Below the pieces are notes generated by a model. That model searched no databases, was not told the origin of the DNA, and saw nothing but the letters and a program-made list of their open reading frames with translations. Shown piece by piece: positions 8,361-17,070 of a DNA stretch of 64,000 bases (positions within the stretch are counted from its first letter, which is position 1; each line of letters starts with the position of its first letter). Source of the stretch: Lysobacter terrestris (GTDB lineage: Bacteria; Pseudomonadota; Gammaproteobacteria; Xanthomonadales; Xanthomonadaceae); NCBI RefSeq assembly GCF_014489475.1, contig NZ_CP060820.1:496001-560000 (forward strand), in the 5' to 3' direction. The translations under genes were made by a program, and so were the position numbers.

Positions 8361-9085
8361 GGACGATCCTTGAGTGGCGATCCGGCCAGGCCGAGGCCGT
8401 GGTCGAGCAGCGCGAGGGTGTGGTCGCGCATCGCATCGACACCGATGTCGCTGGCCTCGAAGATGCGTCGCCAGATCGGCGCACCGGCGGCCGGAAACAG
8501 AGTCAGGCCGACCAGGGAAATCACCAGCAGGCGCGGATCGAGGTCGGCGTTGATCTGCCCGCGCGCCTGCGCGGCGGCGAGACGCTGCGCGATCATCACC
8601 GGCATCGGCGCCACCTGGTTGAACACGGCTTCGCGCAGCGCGCCGCCTTCGCACAGCACCTCGCGCACCCACAGCGCCGGCAGCCACGGATGCAGGGACA
8701 CCGCCTGCGACACGCCGCGGACGTACCCCGCCACCAGTCCGGCGATGTCGTCGTCGGCAGCGGCGAGTACCGCCTCGCGCACCACATCGAATGCCGGCAT
8801 CACCCGTTCCTGCAGCACTGCGCCGACGAGCTGTTCCTTGTCGCCGAAGTAGTAGTGCAGCAGCGCCGGCGTGACATGCGCTTCCGCCGCGATCGCCCGC
8901 AACGAAGTGGCGGCGATGCCCTGCCGCACGAAGCACGCGATCGCCGCATCGAGCACGCGCGCGCGCAGGTCGGGGCCTTCCCCGGTCGGACGCCCCGGCG
9001 TGCGCTTGCGGGGAGCGCGGGGGCGGCGGCCGGTGCCGGGCGCTGTCGGTTCGCGGGGCGGCTGCGTTGGTTTGCGGGGGCTCAT
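8357..9085 (-). CDS. TetR-family regulator of the ABC exporter operon
   Basis: A 242-residue TetR/AcrR repressor. A basic, proline-rich N-terminal tail of about 35 residues precedes the helix-turn-helix (LDAAIACFVRQGIAATSLRAIAAEAHVTPALLHYYFGDKEQL, about residues 46-90). The rest is an all-helical ligand-binding domain. It is the first gene of a four-gene operon (tetR, adaptor, ATPase, permease) in which every junction is an ATGA-type overlap. The arrangement matches E. coli cecR (ybiH)-ybhGFSR, so autoregulation and response to an exported toxic compound are reasonable inferences. Confidence 0.9.
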   Translation of the reverse strand: MSPRKPTQPPREPTAPGTGRRPRAPRKRTPGRPTGEGPDLRARVLDAAIACFVRQGIAATSLRAIAAEAHVTPALLHYYFGDKEQLVGAVLQERVMPAFDVVREAVLAAADDDIAGLVAGYVRGVSQAVSLHPWLPALWVREVLCEGGALREAVFNQVAPMPVMIAQRLAAAQARGQINADLDPRLLVISLVGLTLFPAAGAPIWRRIFEASDIGVDAMRDHTLALLDHGLGLAGSPLKDRP

Positions 9086-9091
9086 GCGAGC

Positions 9092-9115
9092 ATAATTAAT
9101 TCAATGATCAATTAT
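9092..9115. promoter_or_regulatory. AT-rich imperfect palindrome, candidate TetR operator and promoter
   Basis: A 24-base element begins ATAATT and ends AATTAT (6-base outer arms), with a TGATCA palindrome inside. It lies only seven bases upstream of the tetR start in otherwise very GC-rich DNA. The position and symmetry fit an autoregulatory operator overlapping the promoter. No clear -35/-10 pair could be fixed within it. Confidence 0.45.
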
Positions 9116-9565
9116 TTTTCAAGCAGGCGCCGACGAACGGCCATCGACGGTCGGGAGCACCGCCGGACGCGGATTCAGCCGCGCACCTGGGCCCTGCCTG
9201 CCCGCGGATGAAGGGCGACTGCGCGAGCCGCACGGCCTGATGCCGCGGGGGGAAGCTCCCGCTGTGGGAACGGCCGGGGCATCCATCGCTCGGCCCGGGC
9301 ACGGATGGCTCCGCCCGGCACGGATCACGACCTCATGCACGCTCGCGGCGCCTCGCGTCCCAAGCCCGCGCTGCACCTCACTCCTCTCCACCACACTCGC
9401 TGCCGACGTGGGTACGGCGCAGCGCACACACCGCCAAGATGCGTTGAGCCACACCAACGCCGCCGGCGTTCGCCTTTGCGAAAACACCCGCGCAGGCGCA
9501 AGCTTTCGTCCCCGCAGCACGTCCCGCCTGGGCGTCACCACTGCCACGAAGCCAGCCCCCCCCTG
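9116..9565. other. 450-base intergenic region without a recognised gene
   Basis: Between the tetR operator and phoH. Open frames exist on both strands but their translations are low-complexity Arg/His/Pro-rich and match no family I know, as expected for shadow frames in GC-rich DNA. No RNA gene, strong hairpin or clear promoter was seen. It may mark the edge of the segment that separates miaB from phoH. Confidence 0.4.
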
Positions 9566-10552
9566 ATGCCTTCACGCACCGTTTCCGAATTCGCCCTCGA
9601 CCCTGCCGAAGCCGAGCGCCTGGCCAATGTCAGCGGCCCGTTCGACAGCCACCTGCGCATGCTCGAGCTGCGCCTGGGCGTGGAGATCGCCAACCGCGGC
9701 AACGTGTTCCGCATCGACGGGCCGGAAGCGTCGGTGAACAAGGCGGAAAGGCTGCTGCGCGAGCTGTGGACCGAAGCCGGCGAGCGCACCCTGACCGAAC
9801 CCGACATCCACCTGCACCTCACCGAATACGAGGCCGACGAGACCCTCGCCGACGACATCGAGCCGCAGGAAGTGGCCATCCGGGTCAAGCGCGGCACCCT
9901 GCGCGCACGCGGCGCCAACCAGGCCAAGTACCTGCACGCGATCGCCACCCACGACATCAACTTCGGCATCGGCCCCGCCGGCACCGGCAAGACCTTCCTG
10001 GCCGTGGCCATGGCGGTGGAGGCATTGAACGAGTCGCGCGTGCAGCGCCTGATCCTGGTGCGCCCGGCCGTGGAAGCCGGCGAGAAGCTCGGCTTCCTGC
10101 CCGGCGACCTCACCCAGAAAGTCGATCCGTACCTGCGCCCGCTCTACGACGCGCTGTACGAAATGCTCGGCGTGGAAAAGGTGGTCAAGCTGCTGGAAAG
10201 GAACGTCATCGAGATCGCGCCGCTGGCCTACATGCGCGGACGCACGCTTAACGACGCGTATGTGATCCTCGACGAGGCGCAGAACACCACGATCGAGCAG
10301 ATGAAGATGTTCCTGACCCGCATCGGCTTCGGCAGCACCGCCGTGGTGACCGGCGACATGACCCAGATCGACCTGCCCAAGCACCAGAAGTCGGGGCTGA
10401 AGGACGCCGTGGAAGTGCTGCGCAACGTCAACGGGATCAGCTTCACCTTCTTCGAATCGCGCGACGTGGTCCGCCACCCGCTGGTCGCGCGGATCGTCAA
10501 TGCCTACGATGCGCGTGATGCAACGGACGCGCAGACCGGACCGGCTTCCTGA
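9566..10552 (+). CDS. phoH: PhoH-like ATPase (YbeZ)
   Basis: A 328-residue cytoplasmic P-loop ATPase of the PhoH family, associated with YbeY in RNA metabolism. An N-terminal KH-like region (about residues 10-75) precedes the ATPase core with Walker A GPAGTGKT. Later motifs are LVRPAVEAGEKLGFLPGDL, the Walker B-like YVILDEAQNTT and VTGDMTQIDLP. I chose the ATG at 9566, since the frame runs open 261 bases further upstream but that part is Arg/His-rich and unlike the family. No clear Shine-Dalgarno sequence precedes it. It lies 42 bases before ybeY, and phoH-ybeY-corC is a conserved gammaproteobacterial cluster. Confidence 0.93.
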   Translation: MPSRTVSEFALDPAEAERLANVSGPFDSHLRMLELRLGVEIANRGNVFRIDGPEASVNKAERLLRELWTEAGERTLTEPDIHLHLTEYEADETLADDIEPQEVAIRVKRGTLRARGANQAKYLHAIATHDINFGIGPAGTGKTFLAVAMAVEALNESRVQRLILVRPAVEAGEKLGFLPGDLTQKVDPYLRPLYDALYEMLGVEKVVKLLERNVIEIAPLAYMRGRTLNDAYVILDEAQNTTIEQMKMFLTRIGFGSTAVVTGDMTQIDLPKHQKSGLKDAVEVLRNVNGISFTFFESRDVVRHPLVARIVNAYDARDATDAQTGPAS

Positions 10553-10594
10553 GCCGACGGCCGCCCACTTCCACCCCGCCCAGGACTACACCGC

Positions 10595-11077
10595 ATGACC
10601 GTCGGCCCGGTTCGTCTCGATGTCAGCGTCAGCTACGCCATCCCGCGCGTGGGCGTCCCCTCGGCGGTGAGCTTCCGCAAGTGGGTGGCGGCCGCGCTGG
10701 AGAACCGCATCCGCGAGGCCGACCTGGCCATCCGCATCGTCGGTGCGAAGGAAGGCCGCGCACTTAACCGCCACTTCCGCGGCAAGGACTACGCGACCAA
10801 CGTGCTGAGCTTCCCGGCCGAGCTGCCCGACGGCCTGCCCAAGGGCGTGAAGCTGCCGCTGCTCGGCGACCTCGTCATCTGCGCCCCGGTCGTCGCCCGC
10901 GAGGCGAAGGAGCAGAAGAAGCGCCTGGTCGAGCACTACGCCCACCTCACCGTCCACGGCGCCCTGCACCTGCTGGGCTGGGACCACGAGAACGAAGCCG
11001 ACGCGATCTGCATGGAGCAGCTGGAGCGCGAAATCCTCGCCGGGATGGGCATCGAGGATCCCTACGTCATCGCCTGA
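10595..11077 (+). CDS. ybeY: Endoribonuclease YbeY (16S rRNA maturation / ribosome quality control)
   Basis: Zinc-dependent endoribonuclease that matures the 3' end of 16S rRNA. The 160-residue protein has the diagnostic metal-binding motif HLTVHGALHLLGWDH with His121, His125 and His131 as the zinc ligands. Upstream it has the conserved NVLSFPAELPDG and LLGDLVI segments. It lies between phoH and corC on the same strand, the usual ybeZ-ybeY-ybeX order. The length is typical. Confidence 0.95.
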   Translation: MTVGPVRLDVSVSYAIPRVGVPSAVSFRKWVAAALENRIREADLAIRIVGAKEGRALNRHFRGKDYATNVLSFPAELPDGLPKGVKLPLLGDLVICAPVVAREAKEQKKRLVEHYAHLTVHGALHLLGWDHENEADAICMEQLEREILAGMGIEDPYVIA

Positions 11078-11191
11078 CAGCGGCGGCTCCCCGGGCTTCC
11101 CGGGACTCGGCCAGCTGCCGGAAAGCGCCGACAACGCCTTCCGCGCTAGACTTTCCCGGTCCGCCCACCCCCCGGGCGTTGCCGAAACCCC

Positions 11192-12055
11192 ATGTCCGAG
11201 GACGACAGTAGTACCCCGCAGGAATATCCGGAACGACGCCGCGGCTGGCTGGAACGCATCAGCACGATGCTCTCCGGCGAGCCCAGCACCCGCGAAGACC
11301 TGGTCGAACTGCTCCGCGATGCCCAGGCCGACGGCCTGATCGCCGCCGACACGCTGCGGATGATGGAAGGCGCCATCGCCGTGTCCGACCTGACCGTCGG
11401 CGACGTGATGATCCCGCGCGCACAGATGGTCGCACTGCCCGCCGAAGCCTCGCTGCTGGAGCTGATGAAGCAGGTGGTCGAATCCGGCCATTCGCGCTTC
11501 CCCGTCCACGGCGAGGACAAGGACGAGATCCTCGGCATCCTGCTGGCCAAGGACCTGCTGCGCGGCGTGGTCGCCGACAACGGCCCCGCCAGCATCCATT
11601 CCCTGCTGCGCCCGGCGGTGCTGATTCCCGAATCCAAGCGCCTGAACGTGCTGCTGCGCGAATTCCGCCAGTCGCGCAACCACATGGCGATCGTCATCGA
11701 CGAACACGGCGGCGTCGCCGGCCTGGTCACGATCGAGGACGTGCTCGAGCAGATCGTCGGCGACATCGACGACGAACACGACGAAGCCGAGGACCCGCAG
11801 GCGCTGATGCGCGCGCAGGCCGACGGCCTGTTCGTGGTCGATGCGCTGACGCCGATTTCCGACTTCAACGAGCGCTTCGACGCCGACTTCGACGACGACG
11901 AGTACGACACCATCGGCGGCCTGGTCACCGCCGCGATCGGGCACCTGCCGGAAGCGGGCGAGGAACTGTCGCTGGGCCGCTTCGTGTTCCGCGTTGCTTC
12001 CGCCGACGCGCGGCGCGTGCACGCCTTCCACGTCGACGTGCTGCGCGATGCGTGA
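11192..12055 (+). CDS. corC: CorC/YbeX-type CBS-domain protein
   Basis: Cytoplasmic protein of 287 aa with two CBS domains (about residues 65-190) and a C-terminal CorC/HlyC transporter-associated domain (about 205-285). Family motifs are VGDVMIPRAQMV, SGHSRFPVHGEDKDEILGILLAKDLL and MAIVIDEHGGVAGLVTIEDVLEQIVGDIDDEHD. No membrane segments are present, as in E. coli YbeX. Originally linked to magnesium/cobalt efflux, YbeX is now also tied to ribosome metabolism, which fits its place after ybeY. The stop codon overlaps the next gene's start. Confidence 0.93.
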   Translation: MSEDDSSTPQEYPERRRGWLERISTMLSGEPSTREDLVELLRDAQADGLIAADTLRMMEGAIAVSDLTVGDVMIPRAQMVALPAEASLLELMKQVVESGHSRFPVHGEDKDEILGILLAKDLLRGVVADNGPASIHSLLRPAVLIPESKRLNVLLREFRQSRNHMAIVIDEHGGVAGLVTIEDVLEQIVGDIDDEHDEAEDPQALMRAQADGLFVVDALTPISDFNERFDADFDDDEYDTIGGLVTAAIGHLPEAGEELSLGRFVFRVASADARRVHAFHVDVLRDA

Positions 12056-13340
12056 CGCCGCCATCCCCTTCCCCGCGCTGTCTGCAACGGGCACGCGCGG
12101 AAGGGTGAACCGTTCGACCCGCTGGCTGCTGTTGGCCGTGCTGTGGCTGGTGTCACTCGGCGCGCTGGCGCAGGGCGCTGGCATTACGCCTGCGGGTTCG
12201 GCGCAAGCTCACGCGCCGGCAACCGCGGAGCCCGCGCCGCGCATCGGCATCATGATGATGCAGCCCGGCGAGATCTTCTGGGAACGCTTCGGCCACGACT
12301 CGGTGCTGGTCGCCGATCCGCGCACGGGCGAAGCGATCTCCTACAACTTCGGCTTCTTCGACCCCAGCGAGCCGGACTTCATCGCCCGCTTCGTGCGCGG
12401 CGACATGCGCTACCGCCTGGCCGCGGTGCCCTACGCCGACGACCTGGTGCTGTACCGCGAGGAAGGGCGCGGCGTCGACGTGCTGTGGCTCGACCTGGAC
12501 GACGCGCAGGCACGCGAAGTCGCCACGGCGCTGGCCGAGAATGCACGCCCGGAAAACGCCTTCTATCGCTACGACTACTTCAAGGACAACTGCTCCACGC
12601 GCGTGCGCGACGCGATCGACCGCGCGCTGCAGGGGCGGCTTAAGCAACAGGCGCTCGGCCGCTCGCAGGGCCTGAGCTGGCGCGACGAAGCCCTGCGCCT
12701 GGCCTCGCCCGCACCGTGGATGTGGCTGGGCTTCGACCTGGGCCTAGGGCCGGCCGCGGACCAGCCGATGACGCTGTGGGAGCAGGCCTTCGTGCCGCGG
12801 CGCCTGGCCGACATCCTGGTCGAGACGAAGAACAGCCATGGCCAGCCGCTGGTGCGCGAGCGCCAGCCGATCCTCGAGCACCGCATCGCGCCCGAGCCCG
12901 ACGCGCATCCGGTGCGCTGGTGGCTGTGGGGCTTGTGGGGCATCGCCACCGCCTTTGCCCTCGCCCGGCTGGACGTCCGCAAGCCGCGCCTCGTCGCCGC
13001 GCTGGTGCTGCCGTTCTGGCTGCTGTCGGGCGCGCTCGGCGCGTTGCTGTTGTTCCTGTGGTTCGGCACCGCGCACGTGATGGCCTGGGCCAACCACAAC
13101 CTGTTCCTGCTCAATCCGCTCGCCTGGCTGGCCTTGCCGGGGGCGTGGCGGGTGCTGCGCGGACGCGCGCCCGGCCGCTGGGCCGCGCTGGTCACAGTGG
13201 CGATCGCTGCATGCGCCGGCGCCGGCCTGCTGTTGCGCTGGGTGAGCGCCCAGCCGCAGGCCAACATGCACTGGATCGCGCTGCTGCTGCCGGTGCATGT
13301 GGCGATCGCGTGGTGGTTTGCCCAGCGTAACCGCGCCTGA
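12048..13340 (+). CDS. DUF4105 / Lnb N-terminal periplasmic domain membrane protein
   Basis: An envelope protein of 430 aa. A signal-type helix (about residues 22-38) precedes a soluble domain with conserved segments (PGEIFWERFGHDSVLVADPRTGE, YNFGFFDP, YRYDYFKDNCSTRVRDAID) containing a His and Cys of the Lnb-type papain-like fold. Four or five hydrophobic helices follow from about residue 285 to the end. Family knowledge links the domain to lipoprotein N-acylation in Enterococcus Lnb, but the role of the Gram-negative relatives is not established. The ATG at 12048 overlaps the corC stop by 8 bases; a GTG at 12104 is an alternative start giving a cleaner signal peptide. Confidence 0.75.
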   Translation: MRDAAIPFPALSATGTRGRVNRSTRWLLLAVLWLVSLGALAQGAGITPAGSAQAHAPATAEPAPRIGIMMMQPGEIFWERFGHDSVLVADPRTGEAISYNFGFFDPSEPDFIARFVRGDMRYRLAAVPYADDLVLYREEGRGVDVLWLDLDDAQAREVATALAENARPENAFYRYDYFKDNCSTRVRDAIDRALQGRLKQQALGRSQGLSWRDEALRLASPAPWMWLGFDLGLGPAADQPMTLWEQAFVPRRLADILVETKNSHGQPLVRERQPILEHRIAPEPDAHPVRWWLWGLWGIATAFALARLDVRKPRLVAALVLPFWLLSGALGALLLFLWFGTAHVMAWANHNLFLLNPLAWLALPGAWRVLRGRAPGRWAALVTVAIAACAGAGLLLRWVSAQPQANMHWIALLLPVHVAIAWWFAQRNRA

Positions 13341-13388
13341 CGCCGCACCTTGTCGCGCGGTTGCGCAGCATCGGCACGACGGGGCACG

Positions 13389-14390
13389 ATGCCGCGCATG
13401 AAGGATCCGACCCTGCCGCAGTGTGTCGTGAACTGCGCGGCCTATGGCCGCGACGGCCAGCGCCGCGACATCACCCTCGACGCGATCAGCGACGTGCTCG
13501 CCCACGACGACGGCAGTTTCGTCTGGGTCGGCCTGTACGAGCCGGACGAAGGCATCCTCGACAAGCTGCAGGAGGAGTTCTGCCTGCACGACCTCGCCGT
13601 CGAAGATGCGCACAACGCGCACCAGCGGCCCAAGATCGAGACCTACGGCAACTCGCTGTTCATCGCCATCCACACCGCGCAGACCGTCGACAGCCACATC
13701 CGTTTCGGCGAGACCCACATCTTCGTCGGCCCGCGCTACCTGGTGACGGTGCGCCACGGCGCCTCCCGCAGCTACGCGCCGGCCCGCGCACGCATGGAGC
13801 GCGAAGCCGACCTGCTGGCGCACGGGCCGGGCGCCGGGCTCTACGCGGTACTCGACATGGTCGTCGACAACTACCTGCCGATCGTCGACGAGTTCAGTCA
13901 GGAGCTCAACGAACTCGAGCAGGACATCTTCGCCGGCGACTTCCGCAAGGACACGGTGCACAAGCTCTACGACCTCAAGCGCGAGCTCACCCGCCTGCGC
14001 ATGGCGGTGGCACCGCTGCAGGACATCCTCGGCCAGCTGGCACGCGCCCGCCCCGGCCTGATCGACGAGGAAATCCAGCTGTACTTCCGCGACGTGCACG
14101 ACCACACCCAGCGCCTCAACGAGAGCACCGACACGCTGCGCGAGATGCTGACCGCGGCCATGACGGTGAATCTCTCGCTGGTCACCGTGCAGCAGGGCGA
14201 AACGGTCAAGCGCCTGGGCGCCTGGGCGGCGCTGCTCGCCGCGCCGACGCTGATCGCCAGCTGGTACGGCATGAACTTCACCCACATGCCGGAGCTGGCC
14301 GGGCACTACAGCTACTGGATCCTGATCGGCGCGATGGCGGTGATCTGCGCGGTGCTCTACGGGATGTTCAAACGCGCCAAGTGGCTGTGA
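13389..14390 (+). CDS. corA: CorA-family magnesium/cobalt channel
   Basis: Inner-membrane divalent cation channel, 333 aa from the ATG at 13389 (an ATG at 13398 is equally possible, and the frame is open to 13350). A large cytoplasmic domain has a long stalk helix rich in Glu/Leu (YLPIVDEFSQELNELEQDIF and onward). Two C-terminal transmembrane helices have the selectivity motif YGMNF between them. It ends in the typical basic tail (KRAKWL). It is not related in sequence to corC two genes upstream, but both are annotated around magnesium handling. Confidence 0.92.
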   Translation: MPRMKDPTLPQCVVNCAAYGRDGQRRDITLDAISDVLAHDDGSFVWVGLYEPDEGILDKLQEEFCLHDLAVEDAHNAHQRPKIETYGNSLFIAIHTAQTVDSHIRFGETHIFVGPRYLVTVRHGASRSYAPARARMEREADLLAHGPGAGLYAVLDMVVDNYLPIVDEFSQELNELEQDIFAGDFRKDTVHKLYDLKRELTRLRMAVAPLQDILGQLARARPGLIDEEIQLYFRDVHDHTQRLNESTDTLREMLTAAMTVNLSLVTVQQGETVKRLGAWAALLAAPTLIASWYGMNFTHMPELAGHYSYWILIGAMAVICAVLYGMFKRAKWL

Positions 14391-14485
14391 GCCGCTGATC
14401 CGGTCGCCCCGCCGCATTGGTTGCAGTGCGGATTGACCTGGAGCCACGACACGCGCGACGCTGCGGCCTCCTGCGGAGGGACGTC

Positions 14486-16558
14486 ATGCAGCGCTTTTCC
14501 TGGATCATCTGGCTCCTCGTGACCGTGGTCGCAGTCGCGAGCCTCGGCACGCTCGCCCTGCACCGCGGCGAAACCATCAGCGCGATGTGGCTGGTCGCCG
14601 CGGCGATCTCGGTGTTCGCCATCGCCTACCGCTTCTATTCGCGCTACATCGCACACGCCGCCCTCGCGCTGGACCCCAGCCGCGCGACGCCGGCCTGGCG
14701 CCGCAACGACGGCCTGGACTACGTGCCGACCGACCGCTCGGTGCTGTTCGGCCACCACTTCGCCGCGATCGCCGGCGCGGGGCCGCTGGTGGGACCGGTG
14801 CTGGCCGCGCAGATGGGCTACCTGCCCGGCACCCTATGGATCCTCGCGGGTGTCGTCTTCGCCGGCGCAGTGCAGGACATGCTGGTGCTGTTCTTCTCCA
14901 CGCGTCGCGATGGCCGCTCGCTCGGCGAGATGATCCGCACCGAGATGGGCAGCGCAGCGGGCATCACCGCGATGATCGGCATCCTCTTCATCATGGTCAT
15001 CCTGCTGGCAGTGCTGGCGCTGGTGGTGGTGAAGGCGCTGGCGCAGAGCCCGTGGGGCACCTTCACGGTGGCGATGACCATTCCGATCGCGGTGCTGATG
15101 GGCCTGTACCTGCGTTTCTTCCGCCCCGGCCGCATCCTCGAGGTGTCGGTGATTGGTTTGGCGCTGCTGCTGCTGACGATCTGGCTGGGCGGCAAGGTCG
15201 CCGCGGATCCGGCATGGGCGGGGCTGTTCCGGCTCGAAGCCACGACCCTGGCCTGGCTGCTGATCGGCTACGGCTTCATCGCCTCGGTGTTGCCGGTGTG
15301 GCTGCTGCTGGCGCCGCGCGACTACCTCAGCACCTTCCTCAAGATCGGCACGGTGGGCCTGCTCGCGATCGCAATCTTCGTTGCCATGCCCGACCTGCAG
15401 ATGCCGGCGGTGTCGCGCTTCGTCGACGGCAGTGGCCCGGTGTTCGCCGGAAAGCTCTTTCCCTTCCTGTTCATCACCATCGCCTGCGGCGCCGTGTCGG
15501 GCTTCCATTCGCTGATCAGCTCGGGCACCACGCCGAAGATGCTCGCCAACGAGGCGCACATCCGCCCGATCGGCTACGGCGGCATGCTGATGGAAGCGTT
15601 CGTCGCGGTGATGGCACTGGTGGCCGCCTGCGTGTTGCAGCCGGGCATCTATTTCGCGATGAACGCGCCCGCCTCGCTCATCGGCACCACGGTCGAATCC
15701 GCCGCGACCGCCATCTCGAACTGGGGCTTCGTGATCACGCCCGACGTGCTGGCCGCGACCGCACGCGAGATCGGCGAGGAAACCCTGCTGTCGCGCACCG
15801 GCGGCGCACCGACGCTCGCCGTCGGCATGGCGCAGATCCTCCAGGGCATCGCCGGCGGCCAGGGAATGATGGCCTTCTGGTACCACTACGCCATCCTGTT
15901 CGAAGCGCTCTTCATCCTCACCACGCTGGACGCCGGCACGCGCGTGGCCCGCTTCATGCTCCAGGACATGCTGGGCATGGTGCACCCCGCATTGGCGCGC
16001 ACCGAGAACTGGCTGGCGAACGTGCTGTGCACCGGTCTCGCAGTGGCGGGCTGGGGCTGGTTCCTCTACCAGGGCGTGGTCGATCCGCTCGGCGGCATCA
16101 ACACACTGTGGCCGCTGTTCGGCATCGCCAACCAGATGCTCGCGGGGATCGCATTGGTCTTCTGCTGCGTCGTGATGGTGAAGATGAAGCGGGAGAAATA
16201 CCTGTGGATTCCCCTGCTGCCCACAGCATGGCTGCTGCTGTGCACGCTGGTGGCGAGCTTCCAGAAGATCTTCCACGACGACGCCAAGATCGGCTTCCTC
16301 GCCGCGGCACGCAAATTCAGCGACGCGATCGCGCGCAACGAGATCGTGGCGCCGGCGAAATCGCTGGAGGAAATGCAGCGGCTGGTCTTCAACTACCACG
16401 TCGATGCGGTGCTGTGCGCGTTGTTCATCGCGGTGGTGCTGGCAACGACTGGCTTCGGCCTGCGCGCCGCACTCGCGGCGCGACGCGCGAACGCGCCCAC
16501 CACGCGTGAAAGCGAATACGTGTCGATCGACAGCATCGCTGCCGGGGCGGCGCCATGA
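14486..16558 (+). CDS. cstA: CstA-family pyruvate/peptide transporter
   Basis: A 690-residue inner-membrane protein of the carbon-starvation CstA family, which takes up pyruvate or peptides with cations. At least fifteen hydrophobic segments are visible. Conserved motifs include HFAAIAGAGPLVGPVLAAQMGYLPG, GAVQDMLVLFFSTRRDGRSLGE, SGFHSLISSGTTPK and LFGIANQMLAGIAL. The start at 14486 is fixed by a GGAGG box seven bases upstream. The stop overlaps ybdD. Family knowledge: the E. coli homologues CstA and BtsT need YbdD/YjiX-type partners, and BtsT is induced by a LytS/LytTR system. A LytS/LytTR pair lies 19 kb away in this window, but a functional link is only a guess. Confidence 0.94.
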   Translation: MQRFSWIIWLLVTVVAVASLGTLALHRGETISAMWLVAAAISVFAIAYRFYSRYIAHAALALDPSRATPAWRRNDGLDYVPTDRSVLFGHHFAAIAGAGPLVGPVLAAQMGYLPGTLWILAGVVFAGAVQDMLVLFFSTRRDGRSLGEMIRTEMGSAAGITAMIGILFIMVILLAVLALVVVKALAQSPWGTFTVAMTIPIAVLMGLYLRFFRPGRILEVSVIGLALLLLTIWLGGKVAADPAWAGLFRLEATTLAWLLIGYGFIASVLPVWLLLAPRDYLSTFLKIGTVGLLAIAIFVAMPDLQMPAVSRFVDGSGPVFAGKLFPFLFITIACGAVSGFHSLISSGTTPKMLANEAHIRPIGYGGMLMEAFVAVMALVAACVLQPGIYFAMNAPASLIGTTVESAATAISNWGFVITPDVLAATAREIGEETLLSRTGGAPTLAVGMAQILQGIAGGQGMMAFWYHYAILFEALFILTTLDAGTRVARFMLQDMLGMVHPALARTENWLANVLCTGLAVAGWGWFLYQGVVDPLGGINTLWPLFGIANQMLAGIALVFCCVVMVKMKREKYLWIPLLPTAWLLLCTLVASFQKIFHDDAKIGFLAAARKFSDAIARNEIVAPAKSLEEMQRLVFNYHVDAVLCALFIAVVLATTGFGLRAALAARRANAPTTRESEYVSIDSIAAGAAP

Positions 16559-16761
16559 TGGCGGGCGTGCAATCGCTGCTGCGGGAAGCGTGGGCAAACG
16601 CCGCGCAGGCCGCACGGCTGGCGATCGGCATTCCCGACTACGAGGGTTACGTGGCGCACATGCGCGAGCGGCATCCGCAGCGCGAACCGATGGATAGGGA
16701 CACGTTCTTCCGCGAGCGCATGGCCGCCCGCTACGGCAAGGGGCGATCGCGCTGCTGCTGA
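16555..16761 (+). CDS. ybdD: YbdD/YjiX family small protein, CstA partner
   Basis: A 68-residue protein of the DUF466 family. It closely resembles E. coli YbdD, with the conserved core IGIPDYEGYVAHMRERHP, the FFRERMAARYG stretch and a C-terminal pair of cysteines. It overlaps the cstA stop (ATGATGG, the second ATG at 16558 is also a possible start). Co-occurrence with cstA is the family rule, and the protein is thought to be needed for transport activity. Confidence 0.92.
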   Translation: MMAGVQSLLREAWANAAQAARLAIGIPDYEGYVAHMRERHPQREPMDRDTFFRERMAARYGKGRSRCC

Positions 16762-16774
16762 TGCCGCGCCCGGG

Positions 16775-16951
16775 TCAGCGGACCGTGTCCCACCCGGTGC
16801 GCTTGCGCCGGTCCTTGCCGCTGCGGCGATCGTTCTTGTCCAGCTCGAAGCGGATCATTTCGCGGCGGTCATGACCCTGCCGCCGGTCCCCGCCCTTGCG
16901 GCGTTCCGGCCCCTTGTACGGCTCGGGCGGCTTGCGGAAATCGTCGGTCAT
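16775..16951 (-). CDS. Small highly charged protein of unknown function (58 aa)
   Basis: A 58-codon frame from ATG (16949-16951) to TGA (16775-16777), with an AGGGG box six bases before the start. About half the residues are charged: it contains repeated basic/acidic pairs (PERRKGGDRRQGHDRRE, NDRRSGKDRRKRTG) and no hydrophobic segment, so it should be soluble and disordered and might bind nucleic acid or ribosomes. It fills the space between two plus-strand genes. I do not recognise a named family. Evidence for it being real is the ribosome site, clean length and biased composition. Confidence 0.6.
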   Translation of the reverse strand: MTDDFRKPPEPYKGPERRKGGDRRQGHDRREMIRFELDKNDRRSGKDRRKRTGWDTVR

Positions 16952-17012
16952 TTCTGTCCCCTGCGACTACCCCGGGCCGAGCATACGCCCAAACCCCTGC
17001 CCCTGCCGGGGC

Positions 17013-17040
17013 TTGATTCGCCCCGCCGGTCGGGTAGTCT
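17013..17040 (+). promoter_or_regulatory. Candidate promoter of the immunity-effector pair
   Basis: TTGATT (17013-17018) and TAGTCT (17035-17040) with a 16-base spacer, 30 bases before the immunity gene start. The match is moderate. Confidence 0.35.
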
Positions 17041-17070
17041 GGCCCGGGAACACTGTCAACGGACGACACC

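Noticed and set aside
9119-9547. Possible genes in the tetR-phoH gap (142 codons minus, 108 codons plus)
   Set aside because: No ribosome site, no domain, and a composition typical of chance frames.
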